A DNA stretch of 64,000 nt from JALOLV01 sp046295175 (GCA_046295175.1 JBKBNY010000005.1:62001-126000), one strand, 5' to 3'. Positions 8,108 to 16,911 are shown, numbered from the stretch's first letter. A program made the numbers and translations. Notes: a model not told the origin generated them from the letters alone.

Positions 8108-9319
8108 ATGAATAAATTACCCGTAACCGTACTTTCGGGATTCCTCGGGGCAGGAAAAACTACCCTGCTCAACCACGTTTTGCACAATAAAGAAGGCCTC
8201 AAAGTGGCGGTGATTGTAAACGACATGAGCGAAGTAAACATTGATGCTCAGCTGGTTGAGAAAGAAAATACTTTATCACGAACCGAGGAGCGTTTGGTCG
8301 AGATGAGCAACGGCTGTATCTGCTGTACACTTCGCGAAGATTTGATGATTGAGGTTGAGAAATTGGCCAAAGAAAAACGTTTTGATTACCTACTAATCGA
8401 ATCTACGGGAATCTCGGAACCCGTACCAGTTGCCCAAACTTTCAGCTTTATAGATGAAGACAACGGCATTGATTTGTCGAAATGGTCGTATATAGATTGT
8501 ATGGTTACGGTGGTAGATGCCTTCAATTTTGGGAAAGATTTTGGCTCGGCAGATACAATTAAAAGTCGAAAATTGAATGAAGACGAGCAAGATTACCGTA
8601 CGATTGTTAATTTATTGACCGACCAAATCGAATTTGCGGATGTCATTATTCTCAACAAAACTGACCTCATAACGCCTTATCAATTGGGTGAATTGAAAGC
8701 AGTAATTAAATCATTGAATCCAGTTGCAAAGATTATCGAATCTTCATTTAGTAAGGTGAATCCGAGAGAGATTATCAACACTGGTTTGTTTGATTACGAA
8801 AAAGCAGAGTCTTCGGCGGGTTGGATTCAAGAATTAGAAAATCGTAAAAATGGTAAAGAACATACGCCAGAAACCGAAGAATATGGTATTGGTAGCTTTG
8901 TTTTTAGAGATAAAAGACCTTTTCATCCAGAGCGATTCTGGAATTACCTTTCGCAGAATTGGCACGCGGGTATTATCCGCTCAAAAGGTCTGTTTTGGAT
9001 TGCCTCAAGACCAGATGAGGCACTAAATTGGAGTCAGGCCGGCGGCTCATTACGTGCCGAAGGAGCAGGTGTTTGGTGGGCAAGTATGCCCTTTAATCAA
9101 CGGATTCGTTACGCTGCTTTTGTTGATAACCAGAAACAAATTGAGAGTAGATGGGATAAACGATTTGGCGATAGAACCAACGAATTGGTGATAATTGGGC
9201 AGGATTTGCACAAAGAAATAATCATGGCCGAACTCGAAGATTGCCTTTGTACCGAAGAAGAAATCAAGCACATGGAGGCAAAAGGTAGATTCAAAGACCC
9301 GTTTCCGGTCTTTAATTGA
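8108..9319 (+). CDS. CobW/ZigA-family GTP-dependent zinc metallochaperone
   Basis: A 403-residue G3E GTPase. Walker A is GFLGAGKTT (residues 11-19); the family metal site C70-I-C72-C73 sits in NGCICCTLRED; the SxLNKTDLI segment gives the guanine-specificity NKxD; the C-terminal CobW_C domain ends near residue 395 with LHKEIIMAELEDCLCTEEE. The length near 400 and the C-terminal motifs fit the ZigA/YeiR type that hands zinc to client enzymes under zinc limitation. Two TGCAA-N5-TTGCA boxes in its promoter fit expression in zinc starvation. Gene end is 30 bp from the convergent DUF3299 gene, and both may share the short hairpin-like GTGTGGTACG/CGTACCACAC sequence at about 9323-9351 as a terminator. 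Confidence 0.88.
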   Translation: MNKLPVTVLSGFLGAGKTTLLNHVLHNKEGLKVAVIVNDMSEVNIDAQLVEKENTLSRTEERLVEMSNGCICCTLREDLMIEVEKLAKEKRFDYLLIESTGISEPVPVAQTFSFIDEDNGIDLSKWSYIDCMVTVVDAFNFGKDFGSADTIKSRKLNEDEQDYRTIVNLLTDQIEFADVIILNKTDLITPYQLGELKAVIKSLNPVAKIIESSFSKVNPREIINTGLFDYEKAESSAGWIQELENRKNGKEHTPETEEYGIGSFVFRDKRPFHPERFWNYLSQNWHAGIIRSKGLFWIASRPDEALNWSQAGGSLRAEGAGVWWASMPFNQRIRYAAFVDNQKQIESRWDKRFGDRTNELVIIGQDLHKEIIMAELEDCLCTEEEIKHMEAKGRFKDPFPVFN

Positions 9320-9349
9320 TAATGTGTGGTACGGAAATCGTACCACACA

Positions 9350-9793
9350 TTATTCTACTAATTCGGCCGAATTGAAAATGTAATTCATGTGTTCGATTTC
9401 AGAATCGTTGAGTTTCAAAATTCCTTTAATTGTACGGATTTCGTCGGTTTTAAAACGCATTTTCTTGTTCTTGAAATTTACTTCGACGACGGTTTCAGGC
9501 CCCGAAGCACCACAAAAAAAGCAACTACTCATCGGCAAAGCCGAAATCACATAAAGCCCCTCATTGACATCAACCGGAATCATATATCCACGAATCGAAA
9601 CTGACTTGCCATCTAATTTTTTGACAGATTCACCGAATGTCGGAAACAGCAGGTATTCGCCTAAATCCTTGAAAAATTTATTCTGAAAACGAACATCTCT
9701 GAGGGTTTTCCAAGTAATCAAAGTGGTTTGTGCTTCGGCCAAGAAACTAAAGCATAAAACACTAATTACCAATACTTTAACTTTATTTTTCAT
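9350..9793 (-). CDS. DUF3299-like secreted protein of the zinc operon
   Basis: A 147-residue protein from ATG 9793 (a TTG three codons upstream is less likely). It has a Sec signal peptide (cleavage near FLAEAQ) and the DUF3299 core: GKSVSIRGYMIPVD followed by SSCFFCGASGPETVVEV, with the conserved CxxC. DUF3299 proteins are known members of Zur-regulated operons in gammaproteobacteria (the Pseudomonas aeruginosa PA4063-PA4066 operon pairs one with a His-rich periplasmic protein and an ABC transporter). Here it is the third gene of a leftward operon, 12 bp after the His-rich lipoprotein. A role in metal handling at the periplasm is inferred. Confidence 0.75.
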   Translation of the reverse strand: MKNKVKVLVISVLCFSFLAEAQTTLITWKTLRDVRFQNKFFKDLGEYLLFPTFGESVKKLDGKSVSIRGYMIPVDVNEGLYVISALPMSSCFFCGASGPETVVEVNFKNKKMRFKTDEIRTIKGILKLNDSEIEHMNYIFNSAELVE

Positions 9794-9805
9794 CGACAAA
9801 TAAGG

Positions 9806-10225
9806 TTATTCAAGGGATGAATTATTAAATAATTCATCCACCTGAGATTTCAACTCTTCGATTGCCTTCTTGGTATTTTTCTGATAATCGAGCATCGACT
9901 CATCGGTCATTTCGGGAGCTGGTTTATGATGGTGTTCGTGTCCATCGTGTTTGTGATGCTCATGCTCAAAGCCCGGCACTTCAATCAAACTTTCTTCCCA
10001 TTCTTCAAACATTTGTTTGATGTTTTTGATTTTGGCAATTTTCGTCGAATCTTTCAGCGTTGATTTCAGCGAATCCAATTGTTCAATTTTGGGTTCAATT
10101 TTTTCTTGAATTGAGATACTTTCAAGATGGATTCTATTGGCCTCCACCAAAGTCTGATTATCGGTTGGTTTACCCCCGCAAGCCCAAAGAGCAACCATTA
10201 TAACAGCGATATAAGTAGTTTTCAT
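9806..10225 (-). CDS. Histidine-rich periplasmic lipoprotein
   Basis: A 139-residue protein with a lipobox-like MVALWACGG (Cys16), so probably acylated. The body is predicted coiled coil (LDSLKSTLKDSTKIAKIKN), and a His cluster at about residues 87-100 (HEHHKHDGHEHHH) has nine His in roughly fourteen residues, a typical low-specificity zinc-binding segment. The gene overlaps the MerC gene stop by 4 bp (ATGA), indicating translational coupling, and sits under the paired TGCAA-N5-TTGCA boxes. Zinc buffering or delivery at the outer membrane is the likely role, by analogy with other His-rich proteins of Zur regulons. Confidence 0.75.
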   Translation of the reverse strand: MKTTYIAVIMVALWACGGKPTDNQTLVEANRIHLESISIQEKIEPKIEQLDSLKSTLKDSTKIAKIKNIKQMFEEWEESLIEVPGFEHEHHKHDGHEHHHKPAPEMTDESMLDYQKNTKKAIEELKSQVDELFNNSSLE

Positions 10226-10587
10226 TTTGATTGATGATTTTTAAAAAATAGTTCGATTTGACGTTGTTTCATTAAATCTTCTTCTGATTTCAGCAAATCG
10301 GTATGTGTTACAACCATCACCCCAATTGTCGAAATCGCCAGCACCCAAAGAATCAATTTATCCCATTGATTTACCTTGTATTCTTGGCATTTTACCCCAT
10401 AGATTCTATGAAAGGACCAACCTAAAATTCCACCTTGAATCAGCGTAAGTATAGGTGTGTATGGTTGAATCGCCATCAAAATTCCGATGCTCCCTCCCAT
10501 CAAATTCATCAAAATTGGCAATCCGCAACACAACAAATGAGCCACCGATGAGATAATTATGCTTAATAATGTAGTGGTTTTGTTCAT
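10222..10587 (-). CDS. MerC-domain membrane protein
   Basis: A 121-residue protein with four hydrophobic segments. The N-terminal half carries the MerC hallmark SVAHLLCCGLPIL with the vicinal cysteine pair C20-C21 in the first or second membrane helix, and GGSIG in the next. MerC domains move mercury in mer operons, but stand-alone copies in Bacteroidota commonly occur with zinc genes. It is the first gene of a leftward operon (MerC, His-rich lipoprotein, DUF3299) and is controlled from the divergent intergenic region with the TonB receptor. No merA, merT or merR is nearby, so mercury resistance is unlikely. Confidence 0.8.
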   Translation of the reverse strand: MNKTTTLLSIIISSVAHLLCCGLPILMNLMGGSIGILMAIQPYTPILTLIQGGILGWSFHRIYGVKCQEYKVNQWDKLILWVLAISTIGVMVVTHTDLLKSEEDLMKQRQIELFFKNHQSK

Positions 10588-10600
10588 TTTTAATAATTAA

Positions 10601-10654
10601 TGCAACTGTATTGCAAAAATACTGAAACATTATTACATTTGCAATATTGTTGCA
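10601..10654. promoter_or_regulatory. Divergent promoter pair with TGCAA-N5-TTGCA operators (putative Zur)
   Basis: Perfect boxes occur at 10601-10615 (spacer CTGTA) and 10640-10654 (spacer TATTG), with a degenerate third copy, TGAAACATTATTACA, at 10623-10637. Rightward, TACATTTG at 10634-10641 is a -7 element for the TonB receptor and overlaps the right-hand box. Leftward, the complement of 10614-10621 reads TATTTTTG, a -7 element for the MerC operon that overlaps the left-hand box. Each promoter is therefore covered by its own operator. Confidence 0.75.
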
Positions 10655-10704
10655 AATATTAAATAAATACTCAAACCATCACCAAAAGAAAAGTATAAGA
10701 ATAG

Positions 10705-13209
10705 ATGAAAAACAAAGATTTACTACTCATTTTAGGGCTATTCATCGGAATTACAACCAATTTATTGGCTCAAAACAAACTCAAAGGCTCAGTAAAGTAT
10801 GATGATAAATCTAACGCCATCGGAGCCAGTATCAGTCTCGAAATCGGCACAGTAAAAAGAGGTACAACTACCAGCAGTACAGGTGAGTTTACTTTTGAAA
10901 ACCTACCAAGTGGAAAATTCAAGTTGGTTGTCAGCTCGATTGGTTACGAAAGCTATATTTTAGAGGATAACCTAAATGAAAGCGAAAAAACTTTAAATAT
11001 TGAACTGAAATCGGGCAATACGATTCTCCAGAATGTAGAAGTACTCGGCCGAGCCAGAAAAGATTACAACTCCGATTATAGTTTTTCGGCTACCAAAATT
11101 GCCATCAAAAACAAGGAATTACCGCAGGCTCTCAGCACCGTAACCAAAGAATTAATTGCCGACCGTGGGGCGTTTCAGTTGGCCGATGCCGTGAAAATTG
11201 CCTCGGGGGTTTCGCCTTCGAGTTTTTATAATCAATTCAATATCAGAGGAATAAGTCAAAATGAAGAAGGACAAATTATCAACGGAATGCGTACCCGCCA
11301 GTTTTACTTTTTACAACCACTTACTACCAATGTGGAGCGTGTTGAGGTGCTGAAAGGCCCAGCTTCGGTTACTTTTAGCAGTGTTGACCCAGGCGGAAGT
11401 ATCAACATGGTAACCAAAAAACCTTTGGCCGAAACTCGTAGAGAGGTGAGTCTGAGTGCAGGAAGTTTCAGCACAATTCGTGGGGCTTTAGATTTTACAG
11501 GTCCATTGAATGAATCAAAAACCTTGCTTTATCGCATCAATGGAGCTTACCAAGAAGCACAATCTTACCGTGATTTGGTAAAAAATAATTCGATTTTGAT
11601 TTCACCGTCAATCACTTACTTGCCGAGCGATAAAACCGCCATCAATACCGAGTTGATTTACTCAAATATGGTGGGCAACCTCGACCGTGGTCAGCCTATT
11701 TTTGGGGCGGTGGCGGGCAAAACCAACCTAAATAGTACGCCAATAAGCCTAAATTTAGGTGCAGCCAACGATTTTTTCAAATCGAAAGAATTGATTTTGA
11801 TGGCGAATCTTTCGCATAAATTCAGTGAAAAAATCAGTTTTAATGCCTCGTATATGAAACAAACGTGGTCGGAAGATTTACAGGAACACCGCACCACTAA
11901 CGCCTTTGCGAGAGACATCACGGGTGCCGAAGTAACGAGTTTGGTAGGTATGCAAATGGTGCAACGCAAGCAATTGTGGAATACCGATAACCTAAACGCC
12001 TACTTCAATTTCAATTTTAATGCGGGCAAAACTTCGCATAAACTTTTGGTAGGCTATGACTTACAAAGCTGGAATAAACTCAAAGGTGGCGGACAAAACG
12101 CTGCTCGTGGATTTTTGTTGAAAGATGGCTCGGTGGCAGGAAGTTTTGTTTTGGCTAATGCAGCTAATTATCAGACTGTTACGATTGGTGGAAAAACTTT
12201 ACCAAGACCGAATGTCAATTATTTTGACCTCAATAATCCTACTTACACCGTTAGAAATTTGAATGATTACACCATGAATAGCCGTATAGCGGTACCTTCG
12301 GCATTGACTACGACTGATGCTATTTATATTCAAGAGCAGTTTAAAATCGGTAAATTCTCGGCCCTGTTGAGTTTAAGAAATGAATGGTTTGAAGATATAA
12401 CTAACTATAATGCACCCAACGAGGCATCTTTCAAAAACACGGCTTTGATTCCGAGAATCGGCTTGACTTACGAAGTAACTAAAAACATCAATTTTTATGG
12501 TACTTATTTAGAAGGCTATCAGCCACAATCTAACACCGTAACGCTCATGCCAAGCACTGGGGCATACTTTTGGACACCGACTTCGGCAGCAACCTTCAAG
12601 CCACTTATCAGCGATTTGAAAGAATTGGGTATGAAAGCCGATTTATTGAATAAACGCTTTACGCTAAATATGGCATTGTACGAAATTAACCAAAAAAATA
12701 TCTTGATGAGTGCCAATGACCCAACCAAGCCCGATTTATTGGTGCAACGTGGAGCCGACCGCAGTCGTGGTTTTGAGACCGATTTAGCTGGATATATCTT
12801 GCCCAACTGGCAAATCAATGCTTCATATAGCTATATAGATGCTAAAATCATGGCCGATGCGAATGAGGCATTGGTGGGTCAACGCAAAGAAAATGTGGCC
12901 AAACATAGTGGTAATATCTGGACTCGCTACAATTTCGGAGCAAATTCTAAACTTAAAGATTTGGGAATCGGTGCAGGAATGAATGCCCAAGGCAGTCGAA
13001 TTCCGTGGTTCAGTAGAGCGTTTGAGGTGCCAGCCTTTACCACTTTCGATGCAGCTATTTACTACAATCCGAGCAAAAGCAATGTGCAAATGGCTTTGAA
13101 CATGAATAACATTTTCGATAAAACCTACTGGATTGGAGCTCAAAATTATACTCGTTTGTTTCCAGGAGCACCGAGAAACTTTATGCTAACGGCTACTTAT
13201 AAATTTTAA
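10705..13209 (+). CDS. TonB-dependent receptor, putative zinc/metallophore uptake
   Basis: An 834-residue outer-membrane receptor: signal peptide (to about residue 22, NLLAQ), a carboxypeptidase-regulatory-like domain (residues 25-110, KLKGSVKYDD), a plug with NIRGI and the VERVEVLKGPASVTF segment near residues 200-225, then a 22-strand barrel ending in the aromatic ATYKF. The plug resembles siderophore receptors (DPGGSINMVTKKP). The operators upstream and the linked His-rich lipoprotein, MerC and CobW genes suggest that the ligand is zinc or a zinc metallophore rather than iron; that is inference. It is probably the first gene of an operon with the ABC permease genes. Confidence 0.85.
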   Translation: MKNKDLLLILGLFIGITTNLLAQNKLKGSVKYDDKSNAIGASISLEIGTVKRGTTTSSTGEFTFENLPSGKFKLVVSSIGYESYILEDNLNESEKTLNIELKSGNTILQNVEVLGRARKDYNSDYSFSATKIAIKNKELPQALSTVTKELIADRGAFQLADAVKIASGVSPSSFYNQFNIRGISQNEEGQIINGMRTRQFYFLQPLTTNVERVEVLKGPASVTFSSVDPGGSINMVTKKPLAETRREVSLSAGSFSTIRGALDFTGPLNESKTLLYRINGAYQEAQSYRDLVKNNSILISPSITYLPSDKTAINTELIYSNMVGNLDRGQPIFGAVAGKTNLNSTPISLNLGAANDFFKSKELILMANLSHKFSEKISFNASYMKQTWSEDLQEHRTTNAFARDITGAEVTSLVGMQMVQRKQLWNTDNLNAYFNFNFNAGKTSHKLLVGYDLQSWNKLKGGGQNAARGFLLKDGSVAGSFVLANAANYQTVTIGGKTLPRPNVNYFDLNNPTYTVRNLNDYTMNSRIAVPSALTTTDAIYIQEQFKIGKFSALLSLRNEWFEDITNYNAPNEASFKNTALIPRIGLTYEVTKNINFYGTYLEGYQPQSNTVTLMPSTGAYFWTPTSAATFKPLISDLKELGMKADLLNKRFTLNMALYEINQKNILMSANDPTKPDLLVQRGADRSRGFETDLAGYILPNWQINASYSYIDAKIMADANEALVGQRKENVAKHSGNIWTRYNFGANSKLKDLGIGAGMNAQGSRIPWFSRAFEVPAFTTFDAAIYYNPSKSNVQMALNMNNIFDKTYWIGAQNYTRLFPGAPRNFMLTATYKF

Positions 13210-13217
13210 ATAAAATA

Positions 13218-13265
13218 TGCCACGAATTCACGAATTGAAACTTAACTTTTCGTGCATTCGTGGCA
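13218..13265. repeat. Palindromic repeat (stem-loop) between receptor and permease genes
   Basis: TGCCACGAATTCACGAA (13218-13234) pairs with TTCGTGCATTCGTGGCA (13249-13265): 17 bp with a single mismatch and a 14-nt loop. The CACGAATTCACGAA type of hairpin looks like a dispersed REP element. There is no U-run, so it is more likely to protect or attenuate the message than to terminate it completely. Confidence 0.7.
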
Positions 13266-13277
13266 AAAAATATAGAA

Positions 13278-14726
13278 ATGCGAAACAAAATCCTAAAACT
13301 CATTTCAAAACAGGTTTGGAACAGTAAAATAAAGAATTCCAGTACGCTTTGGCTGATTGGAATTTTGAATGTTTTATTGCTTTTTGCTTTGTTTTCAGGA
13401 TACAAAAAGCTTATAAATCAACAAGAAACCGTAGAACATTACAGCCACGAAGTGCGTGAACGTTGGGAAAATCGCCCCGATAAACATCCACACCGCATGG
13501 CACATTATGGTTATGTGGCACTCAGGAATCGTTTTCCGCTGAGCTTCTTCGATTTTGGCATGGATAGCTATGTAGGCAATGCCGTTTTTTTGGAAGCCCA
13601 CAAACAAAATACGGTCAATTTTTCGGAAGCCAGCTTGTCGAATGGATTGCTGCGTTTTGGTGAAATTTCGGCGGGAATGATTCTGCAACTTTTACTTCCT
13701 CTACTCATTTTCTTTTGGGGCTTCGATTTGGTGGCTCGTGAAAGAGAACACGGCACGCTGCGAATTTTACTCACGCAGGGCGTAAGTTGGCAAGAACTCA
13801 TTCTGGGTAAATCGCTCGGTTTGTTTGCTTTGGCTCTCAGTATTTTCATTCCATCGGTGATTATTGGCTTTGTTTTGTTGATTTTCAAAGAATTCACTTC
13901 CGAAAATCCACAAAGTTATCTGCGATACTTCTTTCTCATTATCAGTTATTTAGCTTACTTTTTTATCCTTTCTGTACTGGCAGTTTTAGTTTCGGCTAAG
14001 GCAAAATCTTCCAAATCGGCTCTTACTTCGCTCATTGGATTTTGGTTATTTTTTACCCTAATGTTGCCCAAAGTTTCGCAAGTGGTTGGACAGAATCTTT
14101 TTCCCTCGCCATCAAAGATTGAGTTCGATACCACAGTGGAACAAGAACTCATCAAGCAAGGCGATAGCCACAATCCTAACGACCCGCATTATAAAGCATT
14201 AAAAGACTCATTACTAACCGCTTATAAAGTAGATTCTACACATAAATTACCTTTCAATTACAGCGGTTACGTGATGCGTGAAGGCGAAAAACTCAGTGCC
14301 AAAACCTACAAAAAACATCAAGCTGAATTGGTGGAAACTTACCAAAAACAACAAAATGTGGTACGTTTTACAGCATTTCTGAATCCATACATGGCTATCA
14401 AAAACCTTTCGATGGCATTTTCGGGAACTGACTACTCGGCCTATAATGATTTTCAGAATCAAGCCGAAGATTTTAGATATAAGTTGGCCCAAACCATGAA
14501 CGAATTACAGATAAAATACATCGGCAATAAAGTAAAAACTTCTGCCGATAAAAAAGCAATTATCAGCAGCAAAAATTGGAAGAATTTACCCGATTTTCAT
14601 CATAAGTTTTTGGGCTTAGCAGAAGTCTTTAAAAACGAAGTCATTTCTATTATCTCACTGATTTTATGGACTTTAGGCTTAGTTTTCTTAGTTAAGTATT
14701 CGATTAAAAACCTAAAAGCATTTTGA
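13278..14726 (+). CDS. ABC transporter permease, DUF3526 family (first subunit)
   Basis: A 482-residue membrane protein from ATG 13278; a GTG at 13260 lies inside the palindromic repeat and is less likely. It has one N-terminal membrane helix (residues 24-40), a periplasmic domain of about 100 residues, then helices starting at MILQLLLPLLIFFWGFD followed by VAREREHGTLRILLTQG, the signature of ABC-2/DUF3526 permeases. A second large extracytoplasmic loop lies between about residues 270 and 440, and a final helix at the C-terminus. It is separated from the next permease gene by one base, so the two are co-translated. Direction (export or uptake) is not evident; such exporters accompany TonB receptors in many Bacteroidota. 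Confidence 0.8.
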   Translation: MRNKILKLISKQVWNSKIKNSSTLWLIGILNVLLLFALFSGYKKLINQQETVEHYSHEVRERWENRPDKHPHRMAHYGYVALRNRFPLSFFDFGMDSYVGNAVFLEAHKQNTVNFSEASLSNGLLRFGEISAGMILQLLLPLLIFFWGFDLVAREREHGTLRILLTQGVSWQELILGKSLGLFALALSIFIPSVIIGFVLLIFKEFTSENPQSYLRYFFLIISYLAYFFILSVLAVLVSAKAKSSKSALTSLIGFWLFFTLMLPKVSQVVGQNLFPSPSKIEFDTTVEQELIKQGDSHNPNDPHYKALKDSLLTAYKVDSTHKLPFNYSGYVMREGEKLSAKTYKKHQAELVETYQKQQNVVRFTAFLNPYMAIKNLSMAFSGTDYSAYNDFQNQAEDFRYKLAQTMNELQIKYIGNKVKTSADKKAIISSKNWKNLPDFHHKFLGLAEVFKNEVISIISLILWTLGLVFLVKYSIKNLKAF

Positions 14727-14727
14727 T

Positions 14728-16083
14728 ATGGAAGCACTATTGATAAAAAACTTTCTTCGTTCAAAAGGCTTAATGACGGGTCTTTTGATATTGTTTGTGG
14801 CAGGCTTAATTAGCCTCAATATCGGCAAACATTTTTTAGACAAAAACAAAGAAATCATTGAAAAAACTGCTCATTATCAGCAAGAAAGCATTGCCCGAAA
14901 CGTAGAATTTCACCCAAAAGAAATTGGTTTGTTGCTTTACTATGTACGTTTTGGATTGGTAAACAAAATGCCCAATTTAGCAGGTTTGGCCATTGGCCAG
15001 CGAGACATCAATCCATCGCTGCAAAGCGTAACGATTCGCAATTTGGAAGAGCAAAAATACGCCACCGATTTGATAAACCCCATGTATCAAATGCTCGGAA
15101 ACATGGATTTTAGTTTCGTGTTGATTTACTTTTTTCCGCTAATCATCATTGCGTTTTGTTTCAATCTGATTTCGGAAGAAAAAGAAGAAGGCACTTGGAG
15201 TTTGGTATTGAGTCAGTCGGGAAATCCACTAAAAATGCTACGAACAAAGATTTTAATTAGGTTCGTGAGTGTGCTTTTGGTTTTAGTGTTGTTACTAATA
15301 ATTGCCAAATTCTACTTAGCCATTCCGTTTGATGCGGCATTTTTGGCATTTGTTTTTACTGCCATTTTATATGTTAGTTTTTGGTTTGCGTTGGCTTGGT
15401 TGGTAGCCAGTTTTCATAAAAATTCGAGCCAAAACGCCTTGATTTTATTGCTTTCTTGGGTAACACTCACCATCGTAGTTCCTGCTGGAATCAATGCCCT
15501 TACGGTAAATCTTTATCCTGTTCCCGAAGCATTCAGCACCGTACTGGAAAGTCGAGACGGCTATCACAACAAATGGGACGAACCCAAAGAATCAACTATT
15601 GCCAAATTTCATCAACATTACCCACAGTTTAGCCAATTTAAGCACCCCGAAGGCAAGGATTACAGTTGGTTATGGTACTACGCCATGCAACAAATGGGCG
15701 ACGATGAGGCGGCAAAGGAAGCTTTGGCATTCAAAGAGAAACTCAAAAAACGCAATGCCTTTAGCAGTACGGCGGGCATGTTTTTCCCGAGTATTCATGC
15801 ACAATTAAGCCTCAATACTTTGAGTCTTTCGGATATGGATAATTATCTGAATTTTATCGAAAAGCTGGAAAATTTTCATGAGCAAAAACGACTCTATTTC
15901 TATCCAAAAATCTTTACCGAAGCGGCTGTTAGCAGCGAAAACTGGAAGAAATTTGGTTTAGAATTTTATCAAGAAAAACCGAATATCAATTGGCTAAAAA
16001 TGCTTTTGCCGTTATTGATAATCAGCATTGTGTGTGTGTTTTGGACGAAATTGAAATTTAGTAAAGACACGATGGCACGCTGA
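14728..16083 (+). CDS. ABC transporter permease, DUF3526 family (second subunit)
   Basis: A 451-residue paralogue of the preceding permease, with the same plan: N-terminal helix, periplasmic domain, then FSFVLIYFFPLIIIAFCF followed by SEEKEEGTWSLVLSQSG, and a final helix (MLLPLLIISIVCVFW). The two permeases presumably form a heterodimer with the ATPase encoded at 16950. The last dozen codons (KFSKDTMAR) are encoded within a 77-bp direct repeat that also occurs downstream of the toxin-antitoxin genes, so the native C-terminus may have been altered by that repeat. Confidence 0.8.
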   Translation: MEALLIKNFLRSKGLMTGLLILFVAGLISLNIGKHFLDKNKEIIEKTAHYQQESIARNVEFHPKEIGLLLYYVRFGLVNKMPNLAGLAIGQRDINPSLQSVTIRNLEEQKYATDLINPMYQMLGNMDFSFVLIYFFPLIIIAFCFNLISEEKEEGTWSLVLSQSGNPLKMLRTKILIRFVSVLLVLVLLLIIAKFYLAIPFDAAFLAFVFTAILYVSFWFALAWLVASFHKNSSQNALILLLSWVTLTIVVPAGINALTVNLYPVPEAFSTVLESRDGYHNKWDEPKESTIAKFHQHYPQFSQFKHPEGKDYSWLWYYAMQQMGDDEAAKEALAFKEKLKKRNAFSSTAGMFFPSIHAQLSLNTLSLSDMDNYLNFIEKLENFHEQKRLYFYPKIFTEAAVSSENWKKFGLEFYQEKPNINWLKMLLPLLIISIVCVFWTKLKFSKDTMAR

Positions 16084-16122
16084 TGAAACGGATTCTGCGA
16101 AACGCTGATTTTCACAGATTTA
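16047..16122. repeat. 77-bp direct repeat, left copy
   Basis: This copy (16047-16123 in full) matches 16835-16911 at 73 of 77 positions. The core reads GATGGCACGCTGATGAAACG and then an ACGCTGATTTTCACAG element. It overlaps the 3' end of the second permease gene. The two copies bracket the VapBC genes. Confidence 0.9.
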
Positions 16123-16141
16123 ATGACAAGAATGTCTGTTA

Positions 16142-16537
16142 CTAAAGGTCATTTAAGTCAATAGTAGCAATGTTTAGAGAGGCAGCTTTGGCAGACAATT
16201 TCTGGTCATAGGTAGCAAATGTATCTGAAGTTTCTAAAGCCAAAGCCAAAAAGAGGCAGTCGTAAATAGGATGATTTAATTGAAAAGAGAGTTCTTTGGC
16301 AGTGTTAAAAAGCTCATCATCTGGCACGAAAGCATCGATTAGCTCAAATACATTTTTTTCGTAAGCCTGAACCAGCTCTAAAGGTACATTTTTAAAGAAA
16401 TGGTATTTCCTTAAAATATTCACCACCTCAAAGCGAAGAAGCGAAGGTGCAAAAAGTGCGTTTTGACTGATGAGGTGTTCAAGCTTTTCGGAAGGCTCAA
16501 AACAAAATTTTAGGTAAACATTGGTGTCTAAAATCAT
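16142..16537 (-). CDS. VapC-type PIN-domain toxin ribonuclease
   Basis: A 131-residue PIN protein. The acidic site is visible: D4 in MILDTN, E37 in RFEVVN, and the two C-terminal acidic positions in YDCLFLALAL and FATYDQKL. VapC toxins cleave tRNA or rRNA and are held inactive by the cognate antitoxin. The start codon overlaps the antitoxin stop by 4 bp (ATGA), the standard antitoxin-first arrangement. The pair points opposite to the ABC operon in which it lies and is enclosed by 77-bp direct repeats. Confidence 0.88.
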   Translation of the reverse strand: MILDTNVYLKFCFEPSEKLEHLISQNALFAPSLLRFEVVNILRKYHFFKNVPLELVQAYEKNVFELIDAFVPDDELFNTAKELSFQLNHPIYDCLFLALALETSDTFATYDQKLSAKAASLNIATIDLNDL

Positions 16538-16794
16538 CGGTTTCGGTCTTCGCTTATAAATGAGTTAATTTCCTCAAGGCTGAGTGGTGATTGATTTTGG
16601 TTCGCCAGCTTTTTCAACTCTGATAAAGCTTTAGTTTTTGGGGAATCCTGATTTACACTCAAATGATTGGCTTTCAAGGCAGTTTCTATTAAAAAGATAG
16701 CCTCTTTGGTCATCGAACGCTTTGAAGCCACAGCCGATTTCTGAATCGCCAAATAAAGGCTCTCGGGAAGATTACGTAATTGAATTGTAAGCAT
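16534..16794 (-). CDS. VapB/FitA-like antitoxin with ribbon-helix-helix N-terminus
   Basis: An 86-residue protein from ATG 16794; a longer frame exists upstream but would run through the operator palindrome. The N-terminus MLTIQLRNLPESLYLAIQ and SKRSMTKEAIFLIE is the Arc/FitA ribbon-helix-helix DNA-binding fold; the C-terminal tail, with SLEEINSFISEDR, should wrap the toxin active site. It is translationally coupled to vapC. Confidence 0.8.
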   Translation of the reverse strand: MLTIQLRNLPESLYLAIQKSAVASKRSMTKEAIFLIETALKANHLSVNQDSPKTKALSELKKLANQNQSPLSLEEINSFISEDRNR

Positions 16795-16796
16795 TA

Positions 16797-16813
16797 TACA
16801 CACATTTTGTGTA
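16797..16813. promoter_or_regulatory. Candidate antitoxin operator
   Basis: The inverted repeat TACACA-N5-TGTGTA lies 2 bp upstream of the antitoxin start on the leftward strand, the place where ribbon-helix-helix antitoxins bind for autoregulation. The arms are perfect; the binding itself is inferred. Confidence 0.55.
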
Positions 16814-16834
16814 CAAAAATAAGAATAAAAATGA

Positions 16835-16911
16835 GAAATTAAAATTTGGTAAAGACATGATGGCACGCTGATGAAACGGATTCTTCGAAACGCTGATTTT
16901 CACAGATTTAA
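16835..16911. repeat. 77-bp direct repeat, right copy
   Basis: Second copy of the repeat described at 16047, with four substitutions. It lies 39 bp upstream of the ABC ATPase gene. Recombination between the copies would remove 788 bp, the entire toxin-antitoxin module, and leave one repeat between permease and ATPase. Confidence 0.9.

Noticed and set aside
9350..10587. Mercury-resistance operon, suggested by the MerC domain
   Set aside because: There is no merA, merT, merP or merR; the partners are a His-rich lipoprotein and DUF3299, and the boxes fit zinc control.
13260..13277. GTG start for the first DUF3526 permease
   Set aside because: It lies in the 3' arm of the palindromic repeat; ATG 13278 gives a normal MRNKILK start.
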